A stretch of DNA of 64,000 nucleotides from Pholiota molesta (Eukaryota; Basidiomycota; Agaricomycetes; Agaricales; Strophariaceae), in NCBI GenBank assembly GCA_014925825.1, contig JACGCK010000235.1:1-64000 (forward strand), read 5' to 3'. The position numbers were made by a program, and so were the translations under genes. Below, piece by piece: positions 1 through 11,602 of this stretch; the stretch's first letter is position 1; the number at the start of each line of letters is the position of its first letter. The notes under the pieces were generated by a model that worked only from the letters and a program-made list of their open reading frames with translations, searched no databases and was not told the origin of the DNA.

Positions 1-197
1 CGACACCTGCACCACGACATTACCATCTCTGTGTACTAGGAACCTTGCCATATGCAGGGTTCTGTGTCGCAGAGACGCGACTTCATGGTATTTTGTGGGC
101 ACCCATAGACACCCATGCACCTGTAGTGAATAAACCCGCGGGTCAGCGGGTACAGATTAGCTCAGGTACGGGTGCGGGTCAGCCCCGAAACACCCGA
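1..197. repeat. Diverged copy of part of the dispersed repeat
   Basis: Bases about 40-105 match, with many substitutions, the segment at about 475-535 and again 16205-16270: all three share a 'gcctgcaatatgcaggcttctg'-like core followed by 'gagacg.gactt.atgg'. It lies in the same orientation as copy A, directly upstream of it. No coding potential is evident. It is probably an older member of the same repeat family. Confidence 0.5.
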
Positions 198-1825
198 GGG
201 CTGGGCAGGCCGGGCGCGTAAGGAGCGGGCATAGCCCGGAGCTGGATGGGTATGGCGCGGGCGGCGGGTACATCAGCAATGATGGACCAGTGCCAGTTCC
301 AGGCTCGGCGGCAATGCGCAGGACCTGCACCCGCATGCATATCCTTACGACGACGTGCAGGGCGGCTCGTCCGACATCACGCCCGACAACCACGCACAAT
401 GGCGCCCAATGGTGCACAAACGGGTGGGACGGTGGTGGGTATAATACCCACCCCATCATAATACCGTCTCCACGTACTATGAAGCCTGCAATATGCAGGC
501 TTCTGAGGCGGGGAGACGTGACTTGATGGGGTTTCACCGCTAGGACGTACAAGATGCACGGCACCAGGTCGCCTTGTGGCCCTCGCCTCGCGCAGCCTCG
601 CTCGAAGTCACTCAAGCACGCGCAACATACACAGAGCAGCTCTATGTATGTACTTCAGAACACATCCCGATGCACGCGCAATGCATGCAATCATCCGCGC
701 ACAGAGCCGCCGCACTGCGTTGGCACCGTGCCACACGCGCACTGGTAGTCACATGACCCGACATACTTGTACGCAAGTCACACTCCCCCATGCCGCCGTA
801 TAAGGGCTCGCACAAGCACACACAGTACCTCACAGCACTCTCAGAAGTCACTACAAGGCCTAGAATATCTTGCATACATATGGAACACATCCCAGACATT
901 AATTGGACAAATATTGCATCAGAATTCAGATGGCGCACAGGCAGCACCAAGTCAACACCAAGTGCATGCTTAAGCGCCTTATTTTTAGCATTTTATTCTG
1001 TAGCTCACCATTGTTTTGAATCTACCTTTTTGGACAGTTTGTCTCACACCTTTCTGCCACTTTAGATAAATTGAAGCTTCCTTAGTATTTAAATTCCTGT
1101 AACTTGCTCTAACAAAACAACATACTGGCAAAATTCTATGGACATGGGAAACAATTCTATCTGAAGATGGAAAAGGAGACAGAAATTCTGGGGACATGGG
1201 GAACAATTCTGGGGAGTGGAAAAATCTGGCAATCTGGGGCAGGAAGATAGCAAGAAATTCTGTAGATATGAAAAACCATACTAGGGACCTGGAGACTGGA
1301 TATCTGGAGCAGGAAAAGAGAACAGAAATTCTGAGGACATCAGAAACAATTCTGGAAACTGGGGGATATATTTTTATAGTATAAAAGCAGATTAAGAGCC
1401 TCTAAATACAATGTTGATACAATGCATCTTTACTGATATACAACATGTTTGCAATAGAAAATATATATACTTTACCACCTTATATTAAGCCTACTCTAGA
1501 ATTCTGAATATTGGAACATACACTGTGCTCTTGGTGTGCCTCAGCACTTCAAGCATATAGTTATTAGAGATAGTTATAGTATAATTATCTCAAAATATCT
1601 TTTAAGTTTTGGTATATTTAGACCAAATTTAGACCTTTGGATACACTTTGCAGTGGCAGCTGTGGCACTGCCCTCTATTGTAATTCAGGAATTCCATGAT
1701 TTGGGCAGTCTGTGCAGCTTGATTTACTTATATAAAATATATAAATATCAAATAAATATACAAATTCTAAATTTGAAAAAAGACTCGATGCCATGCCATG
1801 CTATGCAATGGCCACTAAACCAAGT
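198..1825 (+). repeat. Dispersed non-coding repeat, copy A (about 1.63 kb)
   Basis: This block aligns almost end to end with 15873-17550 in the same orientation, from the shared 'gggctgggcaggccgggcg' start to the shared 'ctaaaccaagt' end. The two copies differ by scattered substitutions and small indels. The first third is GC-rich and the last 700 bp AT-rich, with many stops in every frame. I see no terminal inverted repeats or LTRs, so the class is unknown. It ends 6 bp before the left target duplication of the next element. Confidence 0.85.
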
Positions 1826-2360
1826 ATGACCTTACAAGTAGTGATGGACGGGCTCGGGCTTCAGGCCCTAAGCCAGGCCAAGCCCGAGTGCTAAAAGCCC
1901 GGCCAAGCCAGGCCCGAGGGTAGGGCTTTCTCGGGCCCAGGGCTTGGCTTGGGGCAGCAGAAAGCCCGAGCCTTGGGCCTGAGCCCGGGCTTTTGGCAGG
2001 TCGACAATTCCGGGTGCCGAGGTCACGTGATTCTACAAGCGGCGCTCCAATTCGATGTTGATGATGAAATGGAATGGAATGGAATGTATTTTGGCTGACT
2101 ATGTTACGTAAGTAACTCAGGTAAGCGAAGTTACCTCGTCAGCGCATCGTGTGGGTACAAGGTGAAGTGCTACATGTGTGGAAGAGAAAGAGTAGTAATG
2201 ATAAGTGGAGAAATGGCAATAGTAGAGATATGTGATGGAAGGATGTGGGGGATGTGGTGATATGGATAAGTGAGAGGGTGGAGTGGAAACGTAGAAAGAG
2301 AGAAAGTAAAAGTTTTAGAAAGAAAGAAAGAGATGAGAGTGGAAAATAGTAGAGGTACAA

Positions 2361-5300
2361 TTATATATTATGTTTGATGGAGAGACGCGTGGATGATGTG
2401 GTGATGTGGGATAAGTGGGAAGGTAGGGTGAGGACGGTGGGGCTTTTTGGGGAGGATTGGAAAGGGGAAAATGTACGACGAACGATGCCCCAAATTCTTC
2501 CAGCTAGTTTGATCGCGATTGAGTGGAAGTCATTTGAGATGTGTTGGTGCATGCGTTGGAGTTGAATATTGGATAAGTGTGGGAGGTTGTGTGGTTCAAG
2601 ATTGATTTTAGGGATGATGCCGAAGTAATAGAAGATTTGTGATGTAGGCCATGAGCAGGGTTTGAGGAACAGGCCATCGATGAGTTCGGCGAGGTCCGTT
2701 AGATGGTCGAAGTTGGTGTGGAAAGTTTCCAGAGTGGTCTCGGTCGTTGTCCTGAGTTGGCCAGTTGCATTTATGCGTAGTTGGGTGAATCGAGGGCAGG
2801 TTGAAAAGATATGATGTGATGTTTCGAAGTTGGGACATCCAAATCGGCACCATGGTTGAACATCGCCTTTGAGACGGGTTGAGAGTGTATGCGCGCAGTC
2901 TAGTTGTTGAGAACGGCTATATAGTTGTATGGATGCAGAGAATGCTGAGACTGCGCGAGTGTAAGGATATTCTGGGGGCAGAAGGGAGTCATAAAGGCAT
3001 TTGTGGCCAATGAGGGGTGGTAAGCAGGTGGGCGTTTTTTGTACAAGGGCGTTGTTGATGAAGTTATTGAGGTTGGCCTCGATAAATCCGTTGTTTTCGT
3101 CGTAAGGGGTGAATGGGTCCATGGTGAAAGTTGGGACGGGCAGAGAGGGTGGAGGTGCTAGGAAGGTTTGAGATTGGGATGCAATGTGGTCAGCAAGGTG
3201 GTTTAGGCAGCTAGGCAGAGTCGTTGAGTTAGTATGCGCGCGTACATGTTGAAATACGTCGCAGTTGTCTTTCATGAAAGTTGCAAGAATCCATCTGTAT
3301 AGAGAACGAGCAGGGTTTGAATTAAGGGAGGATAAGGGAGGCGATGAGTTGGGATGTAAGAAGGTGTTGAGGAGGCGGACAGAGTTAAGGTGGTCGGTGA
3401 GGATGGAGGGTTTGAAGCGGTGATGGTGTGACTCGGTCACAAGTCTATGAGCCAGTAACGTAGAGACGAGAATCCCGTAAGTTTCGCCTTGAAGGATGGA
3501 GGCGTGTTGTCCGAAGGAGTTGAGGGATGCTACGAAGCCGTTATGATTACCGACGACGGCAGTGGTTACTGAAGATGTGTCATGTTTTGATATGTGGGAG
3601 GCATCAGAGGAGAAAAGGTGGGACGGAGCAGGATGTGGGAAGGCTTGACATGAGAAGTATAAACGATAGATTGCTTTTTCGGCAAGGTTTTGACGGAGAT
3701 TGCGAGGAAGTAGAAGATGGATGGAAGGGTAAGCAAGAGTGAGGAGAGATTGTGGGAGAGATTGAAGCCAAGAGAAGAGTATGGGCCATTCTCGTGAAAG
3801 TGTATAGTAGTATGGAAAGGCGAGATTGTAGACGTTGAAGGATAGTGTTAAAGAAGTAGAAAGGTTCCATTGACCTAATTGATGTAGAAAAGATATACCA
3901 GCAGCATGAAAATGAGAAAGAATAGCACGAGATATGGAGGGTGGAGAGTTTGGATTTTGTTTTAGGGGCGATAATATGTTGTGAAGGTGGATGAGAGAGA
4001 TATTGGCGGAAGTGATGAAGCTAAGATCAGTGGAGCAGAAGGAGAGATTTAGATGGTGAAGAACGTGATGCGCGTGAATCCATGAATATGGTAGAAGGTG
4101 TTTGGATCGTAAGAATGTACAGCCTTGGCGGGGTAGGCTGAGAGGAGAATGACAGTGATTGAGTTGGCAGCTCCAATCTGCGAGGGTGATATTGGCCATG
4201 TTGTGGAATGTAGGGATAGTGTGGTTAAGGTCGCATTGTAATCCAGTGACAGCGAGCGAATCATTTAAACGTGTAATCGAGGGGAAGTTCAAACCCCAAT
4301 TTGATAATGGGGAGGATAGAGTGGTGGAGTTGAAGTGAAATGGCATTCCTAGGTAAGCGTGGATTTTGTGTGCGAGCATGTGATCAAGTTTTGCGGCATG
4401 ATCGCGAGTTATTGTTTGAAAGGCTAATAGTGGTCGAATCTTTGCAACGAGGGATTGGGAGAGAATTTGGCGCAAGGCGGTGATGGGTAGTGGGCGGGAG
4501 AGGAGGGGAAAGGAGAAGTTTGTGATGATGTCTTGAAGATGCGCAAAGTGGGCGTCAGGTTTGTTGATTGGTACGCGAAGGAATGTGGTGTGATTTGTTG
4601 TAACAGGAACACTGTTTTGAAAGACTTCGGATGAAGAGGGATTGGCGTAGTTTACAGAGGGGATGGAGATGCGGAGGTCTGTTTGGTTTGAAGGGAAGTC
4701 AGGGGCTCGATAGGCGTAGAACATACTTTTACGCCATTCGGATTCCCATCCGTAGGTGACTTGAAATTGGTCAGCATGTAGTGCGGCTTTCTGCATCGCG
4801 GGTAGGGTTAGTGTTATGAGGAGGGAATCATCCATAGCCTCCGTCATGCAAACAGGTAGTTTGATGTCGTCGGGTGGAGAATGGGGATTGTTGGAACGAG
4901 CGTTATGGGTTGAAACGGTCAAGGAACCATCGATGTCGTTGATTAGATCTGAAATCCATCGGTTGGCCATGCTTGTGGTGAGTGTGCATTTCAGTGGTGA
5001 TAGAGATCCGCCTTGTTTCGTGACACCGTTAACTATGAAATTGTCCGTGAAGCCATATGCTGTTTTGACTCTGTAGGGAATGTCTTGTTGAGACGAGAAA
5101 TCGAGATCGCCGATCGATGAGGGTAGTCCATAAGCCTTGATAGCATCATAGAAACCTTGTGGTTCGAGCATGTCAAAACCCTTTTTCTGGTCTCGTTGTA
5201 AGAGATATAGGGGAACATTCTCGCGTTCAGCCCAGCGTTCGAGTTGAGCTATGAAGGATAAGAGGTCTCGTCCTTGAACTCCTGGTTGGGTTGCAATTTG

Positions 5301-8147
5301 GCAGTCAGGTATGAGGGAGTGTTTTGCAACATAGGGAGATAGGAGGGAGTTCAACCATGCAAAGGGAAGGTTTTGGATAAGGTTATTACAAGTTAGTGTT
5401 CGAAGGTCCGGTTACAAGACCGGAAAAAGACCGCAAAAAAACCGGACCACAACCGCACTGGACCGAAAATAGAATGGACCGATCAAGACCGCAACCGCGG
5501 TCCGGTCCACGGTCTTTCCTAATTTTCTAAATCAAAAGACCGATAAAAACCGGTTAGGACCGGTTAGGACCGGTCTTTCACCGAGATTTTTTGTAGCACG
5601 GTAGAGCGTCAAAAACCATCTTCAACAATGCTAAAAACATATTTTTAGCATAAAATCTGACGAAGATATTAATAGTTTACGATTAAATCGTTATTTTGAG
5701 CGCTTAAAAACGCGTTTGCCCGCACTTCAATCGTTAGGCATTCGTACCTTTCGCAAACTTGCGCAGAAATAGATGACATGTATATCTACAAAATGTATTT
5801 TAAATTTTATTAATTGAACAAGATCTGACTATGTTATAATAAAATCAATATTCTCTACTTGACTTCACTATTAACAAGACGCTTTTGCCAACGGTTCATT
5901 CGTTAAATAAGCTAGCCTTTCCTAAACCAGGGTCAAGGTATGAAATCAAAATACCTATCTAACGAGCCTTTATACATAATATTTGGGTAAGAACTCATTG
6001 AGATATGGGCAAATGCGCTCAAGCAGTCCAATTTCTACTATTAAAATGGTTTCTATAGGTAAAATCAATTTGAAGTCGGCCCACAGACCGGTCTACAACC
6101 AGTCCTCAACCAGTCTTTATTAAAGACTGGTTGAGGACCGGTTTTTTGCGGTTGCTCAACCACAGAAGACCGACGTAGACCGGTTTACGTCGGTCTTGTG
6201 CGGTTTTTTGCAGTCTTTAAACCGCAGTTAACCGGTTGCGGTCTCGGTCCATGGCACTTAGGGCCAAAAGACCGGACCGGACCGGACCTTCGAACACTAA
6301 TTACAAGCGATGCCTCTATAGTTATAGAGGAAGACGTTTGGACCACGTTTGTGTATGGTGGATATGTTGGTTTGTTTGATACAGTCCGGAAAGTGAGAGT
6401 TCGTGATGATGTAGTTGAGGAGATTGATAATGATTTGGAGTGGTTTGTCATTCAAGTATTTGACGAACCATTTTTCCCATCCATCTGGACCTGGCGTAGG
6501 TTTAGAGTTGCCTTTAGAGAGGAGTGTACGCAGTTCAGGTAGTCCAATTGGTCGAGGCCAGGTAAAAGGGTTGAGGGCTATGCGGTCTGCGACAGCTTGA
6601 ACAGAAGGCGTGTTCAACCAAGGTTTCTGTTGTGCGGGTCTTGGGGTTTGGTGGTACAGGTCTTTGAAGTAATGTATAGTTGCGTTCTTGATGTTTTCTG
6701 GTCCTGTTAACAGGTTAGCAGGGTCAAAGGTTGGGGCAGGGGATAGGGCAAGTGGTAGAGATGAGAATTTGTTGTCGTAGAGTTGTTTAGCGGAGCCACC
6801 AGAAAGAAGATTTCGGACTTTAGCGTAGGATGCACGGTGTGCTTGGCCTTGGAGTTCAAGGCGTTCTTCGGCAAAACGAATTTTATGTAGGTTACGGCGC
6901 ACTTGTTTGAGGTGGTCTCGGAAGAGGGTGTCGAAGTGTTGGGATGAAGGGTGTGTGCGTGAGAATTCAGCGAAGTATGAAGATACCCAAGGTTCACGGG
7001 GGAATGTATCGATTGCCGAGGAGATGATAGTATTGAGTGCAGAGATAAGGCGGTTGATGCGCTTTAGTTCACGAAGAATAAGGCGAATTGTTGGATTTGA
7101 GGGCTTAGACTGTTTTCGTTGGGATGTTGATGTGGGTAAAACAAAGGCTTCATGTGCGGCTGACAGTAAAATCTCCGTCAGAAGCAAATATTGTTGTTGG
7201 AAGGATTCGTCGTCAGTGATCACAGAGGTTGGGAAGTCGGAAGTAGACAGGGTAGAATCAACGATATCAGCAAAGGCGGCAAATCGGTGTTTTTGTCCGC
7301 GGGAGGGAAAACGGAAACGAGGGGCGTAAGAAGGCGTGGGGGATTCTTCTGGGATGTCAGGAGTGTCATGCAAGTCAGGTGGAGGGGTCAGTACAAGAAT
7401 AGATTGAATAGTGCGATGGTCAGTGGAGGGAATAAAGGTTGATAGGGTTTGAATGATAGAGGAAGCAACGCCAGAACGGGAGGCAGCAGCGCGGTCGATT
7501 GTAGATAAGGAATGGGACTGATTATAAGGCCGGTAAGTGAATTGGGAGTTGATATCATGTTGAGGTTGGGCTGCCCAGAGGTCGACGCCGTTTGTTGAAG
7601 AAAGGAATTGATTGTAGGCAAGGCGAGCAGGAGTGATGTGGTAAGGAAGAGTGGTAGTTTCAGTTACAGATAGAGTTGCATTGATGTCGCCAATGATGGA
7701 CCAAGAGAATTGAGCCGAATTACAGGTGTCGGTGATGGTAGGCCAGAAGGAGAGGCCGTCATCATCAGGGATGCCAGGGTTCCAAGGCGCGTAGACACCA
7801 ATGAGACGATGTTGGAAGCTACGTCCATGCCTTGTTGGAATTGTTAGATCAAGGGCAATCGCTCGACCTGCAATGGTTTCTGGAAGTGGTACATTCTGAA
7901 CATTGAAGATTCCCTGTTGAACGCCGATAAGGACACCCCACTTTGCAGTATTTCGTGTTCCGGTCGCTCGACCAGGATTTTCATACACAGAGTAACCACG
8001 AGTTCGCATATGAGAGCCGAAATTGTGGGCACTTTTTGTTTCACCAATAACGAAAGCATGTGGTCTTGTTGTGGATATTACATCATTGATGGCGGCGATC
8101 TTCATCGGGTCGGAGAGCCCGTTCGCATTTATAGCAAGGGTGCGCAA
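2361..8147 (-). pseudogene. LINE ORF2 (endonuclease-RT-RNase H), split by a MITE
   Basis: The 5' part (8147-6308) encodes an APE-type endonuclease, with INANGL at the start, then GETK, GDINAT and STDHRT, plus the beginning of the RT ending YRGIACN. The 3' part (5384-2361) continues with the RT (KKGFDM, TKQGGSLSPL, a MDDSLL catalytic box), an RNase H (SSDAS, QGETYG, LTDHLNS, LADHIA) and a CRFGC-x6-HH-x4-C zinc motif near the C-terminus. The break is a 907-bp MITE with one 8-bp target copy: 915 bp, a multiple of three. Its removal restores ACN-NLI in frame. As it stands, translation stops just inside the MITE. The architecture fits fungal APE-type LINEs such as the Tad-like groups; the clade is not assigned. 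Confidence 0.85.
5393..6299. mobile_element. 907-bp hAT-like MITE inside LINE ORF2
   Basis: Ends are TTAGTGTTCGAAGGTCCGG and, inverted, CCGGACCTTCGAACACTA. The flanking duplication is ATTACAAG at 5385-5392 and 6300-6307 (7 or 8 bp, depending on one ambiguous A/T). The terminal 100-200 bp at each end is packed with ACCGG/CCGGT and GACCG motifs, typical of hAT subterminal repeats. The centre is AT-rich and has no ORF of note, so the element is non-autonomous. Confidence 0.85.
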
Positions 8148-9922
8148 GGGTAGAGGTTGGGTAGAGGAGTGGCCGCTGAAGCTACTTGTATTAGGCAGAG
8201 GGATAAAAATAATGTTACAAGAATATAGGAGGAAAAGGATGTGGAACGGAGAGGACAGTGGAGACGAGGGACATATTTTGATGTAAGGTTATGTATAATG
8301 ACATCTAAGACTTCGACCACTTCTTGATTACCGGCTTTCACAGAGGAGTTTACTGTGCGAAAGGAGTTATAGTGGTTAGGGATTGTAGATGTCATTTCGA
8401 AGTGTTGCGTAGGGCATACCTCGTCGTCTTGCATCTGGGCAGCAATATCAACTTCATTCGCTTCCATGTCATCATCAGTGTCTGAGCGGGGTTGAACGGG
8501 AGTAGAAGGTTGTTGAGAGTGATGTTGGGTAGTTGGAGTATGGATAGTGGATGTCGGAGCGGTGTCGGTGGCGTTTTGAATGATGTTTGCAGCAGGAGGA
8601 ATGGTTGGGAGAAGTTGTGATCACATCGCAATAGTTTCTTGTGAAAGGGATTGAAGTGATGATTGTGCATGGCGCTCGCGTTCTGTGAGGTCGGTTACAT
8701 GTCGTTGTACCGAATGGTGCTGTGCTTCCGTCGTTGCCATATTACCCATGATGTTGGCGGTGGACATGGCGAGCGTTAGACCGTTGAGATCGTTGTGTGC
8801 CATCATTAGCTGTGAATTGGCAGATGACAACGCGAACATGTTGGAGACGAGCTGTGTGAATTGTGTTTGCGTGTTGTTTAGTTCACGAACGAGAGTAGAT
8901 TGGTTTGCGCAGACGTTGTTGAGAGTTTGGGAGAGGGAGGTGTTCTGAGAATGGAGGTTATCGAGTTGTTGACACATATAAGGAGATTCTTGGGATGGGT
9001 TTTGGTGAAAGGATGTGGTCGTAGGGATACCAAGTGTGTTGAGATTGAAAAGGAAATCGGGCTTAGATGGAGGTGAAGGGGAATTGGTGAAAAGCTCAAA
9101 GGGTTCGGAAAGGAAGCGATTGGTTATAGCAGGGCTCTTGAGGACGGCACAATAGACGTTGTCATTCAAACAAAGGCGGCTCCATCGAACAATAGGGCCT
9201 CCAGCGGTGGCATACTTGTGTTCAATGTAACCATCGATCATGGAACGAGCTTGTGGGTAATCGCCGACGTTGTTGATGGCGACCTCGAGACCATATGTGA
9301 TAGGTATGAACCTTGGTCTTTTGGGTTCCAATAATTGACCATCGACGGAGGGGTAGGTGCGGAAAACGTTGTCGATCTGTGAGGGGTTGACAAAGTTATA
9401 AGTGATGCGACCGGTTTGAGAAGAGAGCCAGGAGGATTGTATATCGTAGTGGTGGGAACGGAAGATGGTGTCGAGTTTTTCCTTGATGTGAGACATTTGC
9501 GCTCTGTCGTCAGGGACGAAGTAAAGTTGCCTGGATTTGTCGATGCCTTTCATCATTTTCCAGGTTGTTTCTATGCCATCGACGGCATCCAAGATCAAGC
9601 GAGTTCTGTCAAGAACATCGGGGCGGGGATTTTCTCGGAGGTGGCCAGTTAGTGAGATGAAGACGTAGTCTAGATTTTCGCCGGAGGAAGGTGAGACAAT
9701 GTGAAGATGGGGAAGAAGTTGGCCGTCTTGACGCAATTGGTCAATGATACGAGTGAGGTGGGCATGGGCGGAGGTAGAGGTGGTGTGATCCAAGCCACAG
9801 ACGATCAATTCGAGGCCAGTCAGAGGTATGAGGTTGGCATCGTAAGATAGTCCAGGGGGAGGAGAGTCGGACCGGTCGTCTGAAACGGGAGGCGGTTGGT
9901 AGGGGCCAGCGTCGAATTCCAT
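8129..9922 (-). pseudogene. LINE ORF1, interrupted by an in-frame TGA
   Basis: The ATG at 9922 opens MEFDAGPYQPPP. The first half is a globular, possibly RRM-like RNA-binding region. It is followed by a Gln/Asn/Ser-rich segment likely to form a coiled coil. The frame meets TGA at 8621-8623, then runs on in the same frame to a stop at 8129, adding about 160 residues with an acidic stretch and, at the very end, a hydrophobic segment (ILVTLFLSLCLI). TGA could be a C-to-T change of CGA. ORF1 overlaps the ORF2 start (8147) by 19 bp. I saw no CCHC knuckles. A nucleic-acid-binding role is inferred from its position. Confidence 0.65.
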
Positions 9923-10860
9923 GTTGATGAATTGAATAGGATGAATTGAAAGATAGATAAATGTAAGATAGATTATGAAGAGATAAGAATATGGTGGTGG
10001 TGGTGAAACATTGGCCTTGAAGTTGAACAACACCACGACAACACTCGACGACACACGACTCCACAGATGGACAATGAACAACGACCAACGAAGACGACGA
10101 CGACACGGTCAGGACGCGAAGGACACAGAAAAGCCGAGGGCAACGACGGAGGGGATGGCGACAACGGGGGATGGCGCGTCGTCGCCATCCCCTCCAAAGG
10201 TGCGCTTTTTTCTTGCCATGCTGTGACTCCCAATGACATCACACTCAAACTGCAGACAAACCAACGTGCTGGACAAACCAACCATGGTGGCGCGCGATGA
10301 TCGAACGAAAGACAACGTGGTAGACGGACAGCTGACATTCAACGAGCGCCGCGGGAGCAAGCCAACGGCGGTGCACCACGGACAACCGCGCTCGATGGAC
10401 GACGGACGTCGTGCGGATTCGCCCCCAGAATGCCCTTCCCAGGGCATGGGCATGGCGAGGGCTAGCGAGCGAGCGAGGGTCGGGTGCTAGCGCGTAACGA
10501 CACGGCGCTGTCGACAACCTGCGCTGTTCCCCACCCTTGCCACACCTACCCGGGCACTCCTCGTTGTCGTCGGAGGGGTCGATGACGTCCGCGCCTGCGG
10601 CGTTTGTGAGCACGGTCGCGGAGGCCGAACATCACCGTGCCTGCGCCCGCCCTGCCCACGTGCCGCCCCCCGCCCTCCTCCATCGACCGCCGCGCATGCA
10701 TGGGTGCGATCTGGCACATTCGCGGTGTCTGCAGAGCGCCGCGGGAGGTGCTAGTCACCTAGGATGGCTGCATGACCGTCTGCGTGTACATGAAGAACAC
10801 TGCACTGGCAGTATTCTTCATCACGAAGACGCAATATGGCAGCTGGGACTGCAAACCCGC
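9923..10860. other. LINE 5' region and GC-rich DNA of unknown origin
   Basis: Upstream of LINE ORF1, the first 200 bp are rich in CAA/ACGAC-type repeats and could be the LINE 5' UTR. About 10200-10760 is GC-rich with several overlapping ORFs of biased composition and no recognisable domain. Around 10345-10400 there is resemblance to the GC-rich start of repeat copy B (near 16085-16135: 'gcgccgcgggagc.agccaac'). No supported gene. Confidence 0.4.
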
Positions 10861-11303
10861 CGGATACCCCTTAGGTATACCCAAGCCCGGGCTCAGGCCC
10901 GAGCCAGGCCAGGCCGGGCCCGGTTATCGGGCCTCGGGCTTGGCTTGGGATATTTCAAAGCCCAAGCCCACAAAAGCCAGGCCCAAGCCCGGGCTTTCGA
11001 GCCAAGCCCGAGCCCGTCCATCACTACTTACAAGCGATGGAGATGATTGATGCAGACATGTTGCAGACATGACAGGTGCCGGACTTGCCGAACACCATTA
11101 CAAGTCCTGGCATAACTCAAAGATGAGTGCGCGAAATCTGCAGGACAGTCTCCTTGACCTTATAAGCTATACAGATATGTATTGGAACGTATATAGAGTA
11201 TAGAAAAACTGTTTATAACTGAGTGACATACTTGTTGTGACCTACCACGCACACACCACGCGCAGTCTTTTGTGCGGGACCCGCGCGCCACGCACACTAC
11301 CCG

Positions 11304-11453
11304 CACCAAGGGGTGTTCACCGGACATTTCCGAAACATCAACCTGTCCGAGATTTGAGAAATCAAGTGCCAGCAGTCATGGCTGATGGCAGCCGTTTTTA
11401 GAAGGAGCAGGGGTCTTTTCCGTCGGCTATCAGCAGCTCGATCTTATGCTGAT
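11304..11453 (+). repeat. Left terminal inverted repeat of the three-gene element
   Basis: 150 bp, starting CACCAAGGGG; the reverse complement is found at 25008-25157 with one mismatch. The outer base is set where homology stops (left neighbour CCG, right neighbour TGG). Confidence 0.95.
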
Positions 11454-11602
11454 ATCGCGGTAGTCTGTTCCTAAACGCGCATGGTTTATGGGCGTAAAAA
11501 AAAAAAGATCATGTGCATGTCACGTTTCGTTCTCACGGCGCCCCGACGCGTCTTTAATTAGATACCCTTATTAGTCCTCGCCTGTAGTGTTGACGCGTTT
11601 AA

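Larger units (their letters stand above)
1839..11026. mobile_element. hAT-like ends 9.2 kb apart, enclosing a LINE
   Basis: The left end reads TAGTGATGGACGGGCTCGGG and the right end is its reverse complement. Both are flanked by the same 8 bp, CTTACAAG (1831-1838 and 11027-11034). An 8-bp duplication and a TAGTG start fit hAT elements. The terminal 150 bp at each end is a run of GGGCTTGG/CCAAGCCC-like subterminal repeats. No hAT transposase is visible inside; the interior is a LINE on the minus strand. The simplest reading is a short non-autonomous hAT element that received a LINE insertion. Confidence 0.8.

Noticed and set aside
2065..2100. ATTCC/GGAAT pentamer run as a LINE tail
   Set aside because: Three units only, about 260 bp beyond the ORF2 stop; too short to assign as the 3' end of the LINE.
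1839..11026. hAT transposase within the hAT-like ends
   Set aside because: All long ORFs inside are LINE products; no hAT dimerisation or BED-type motif was found.
10537..11046. 169-codon plus-strand ORF at the right end of the hAT-like element
   Set aside because: Its C-terminal half translates the subterminal GGGCTTGG repeats; no domain.
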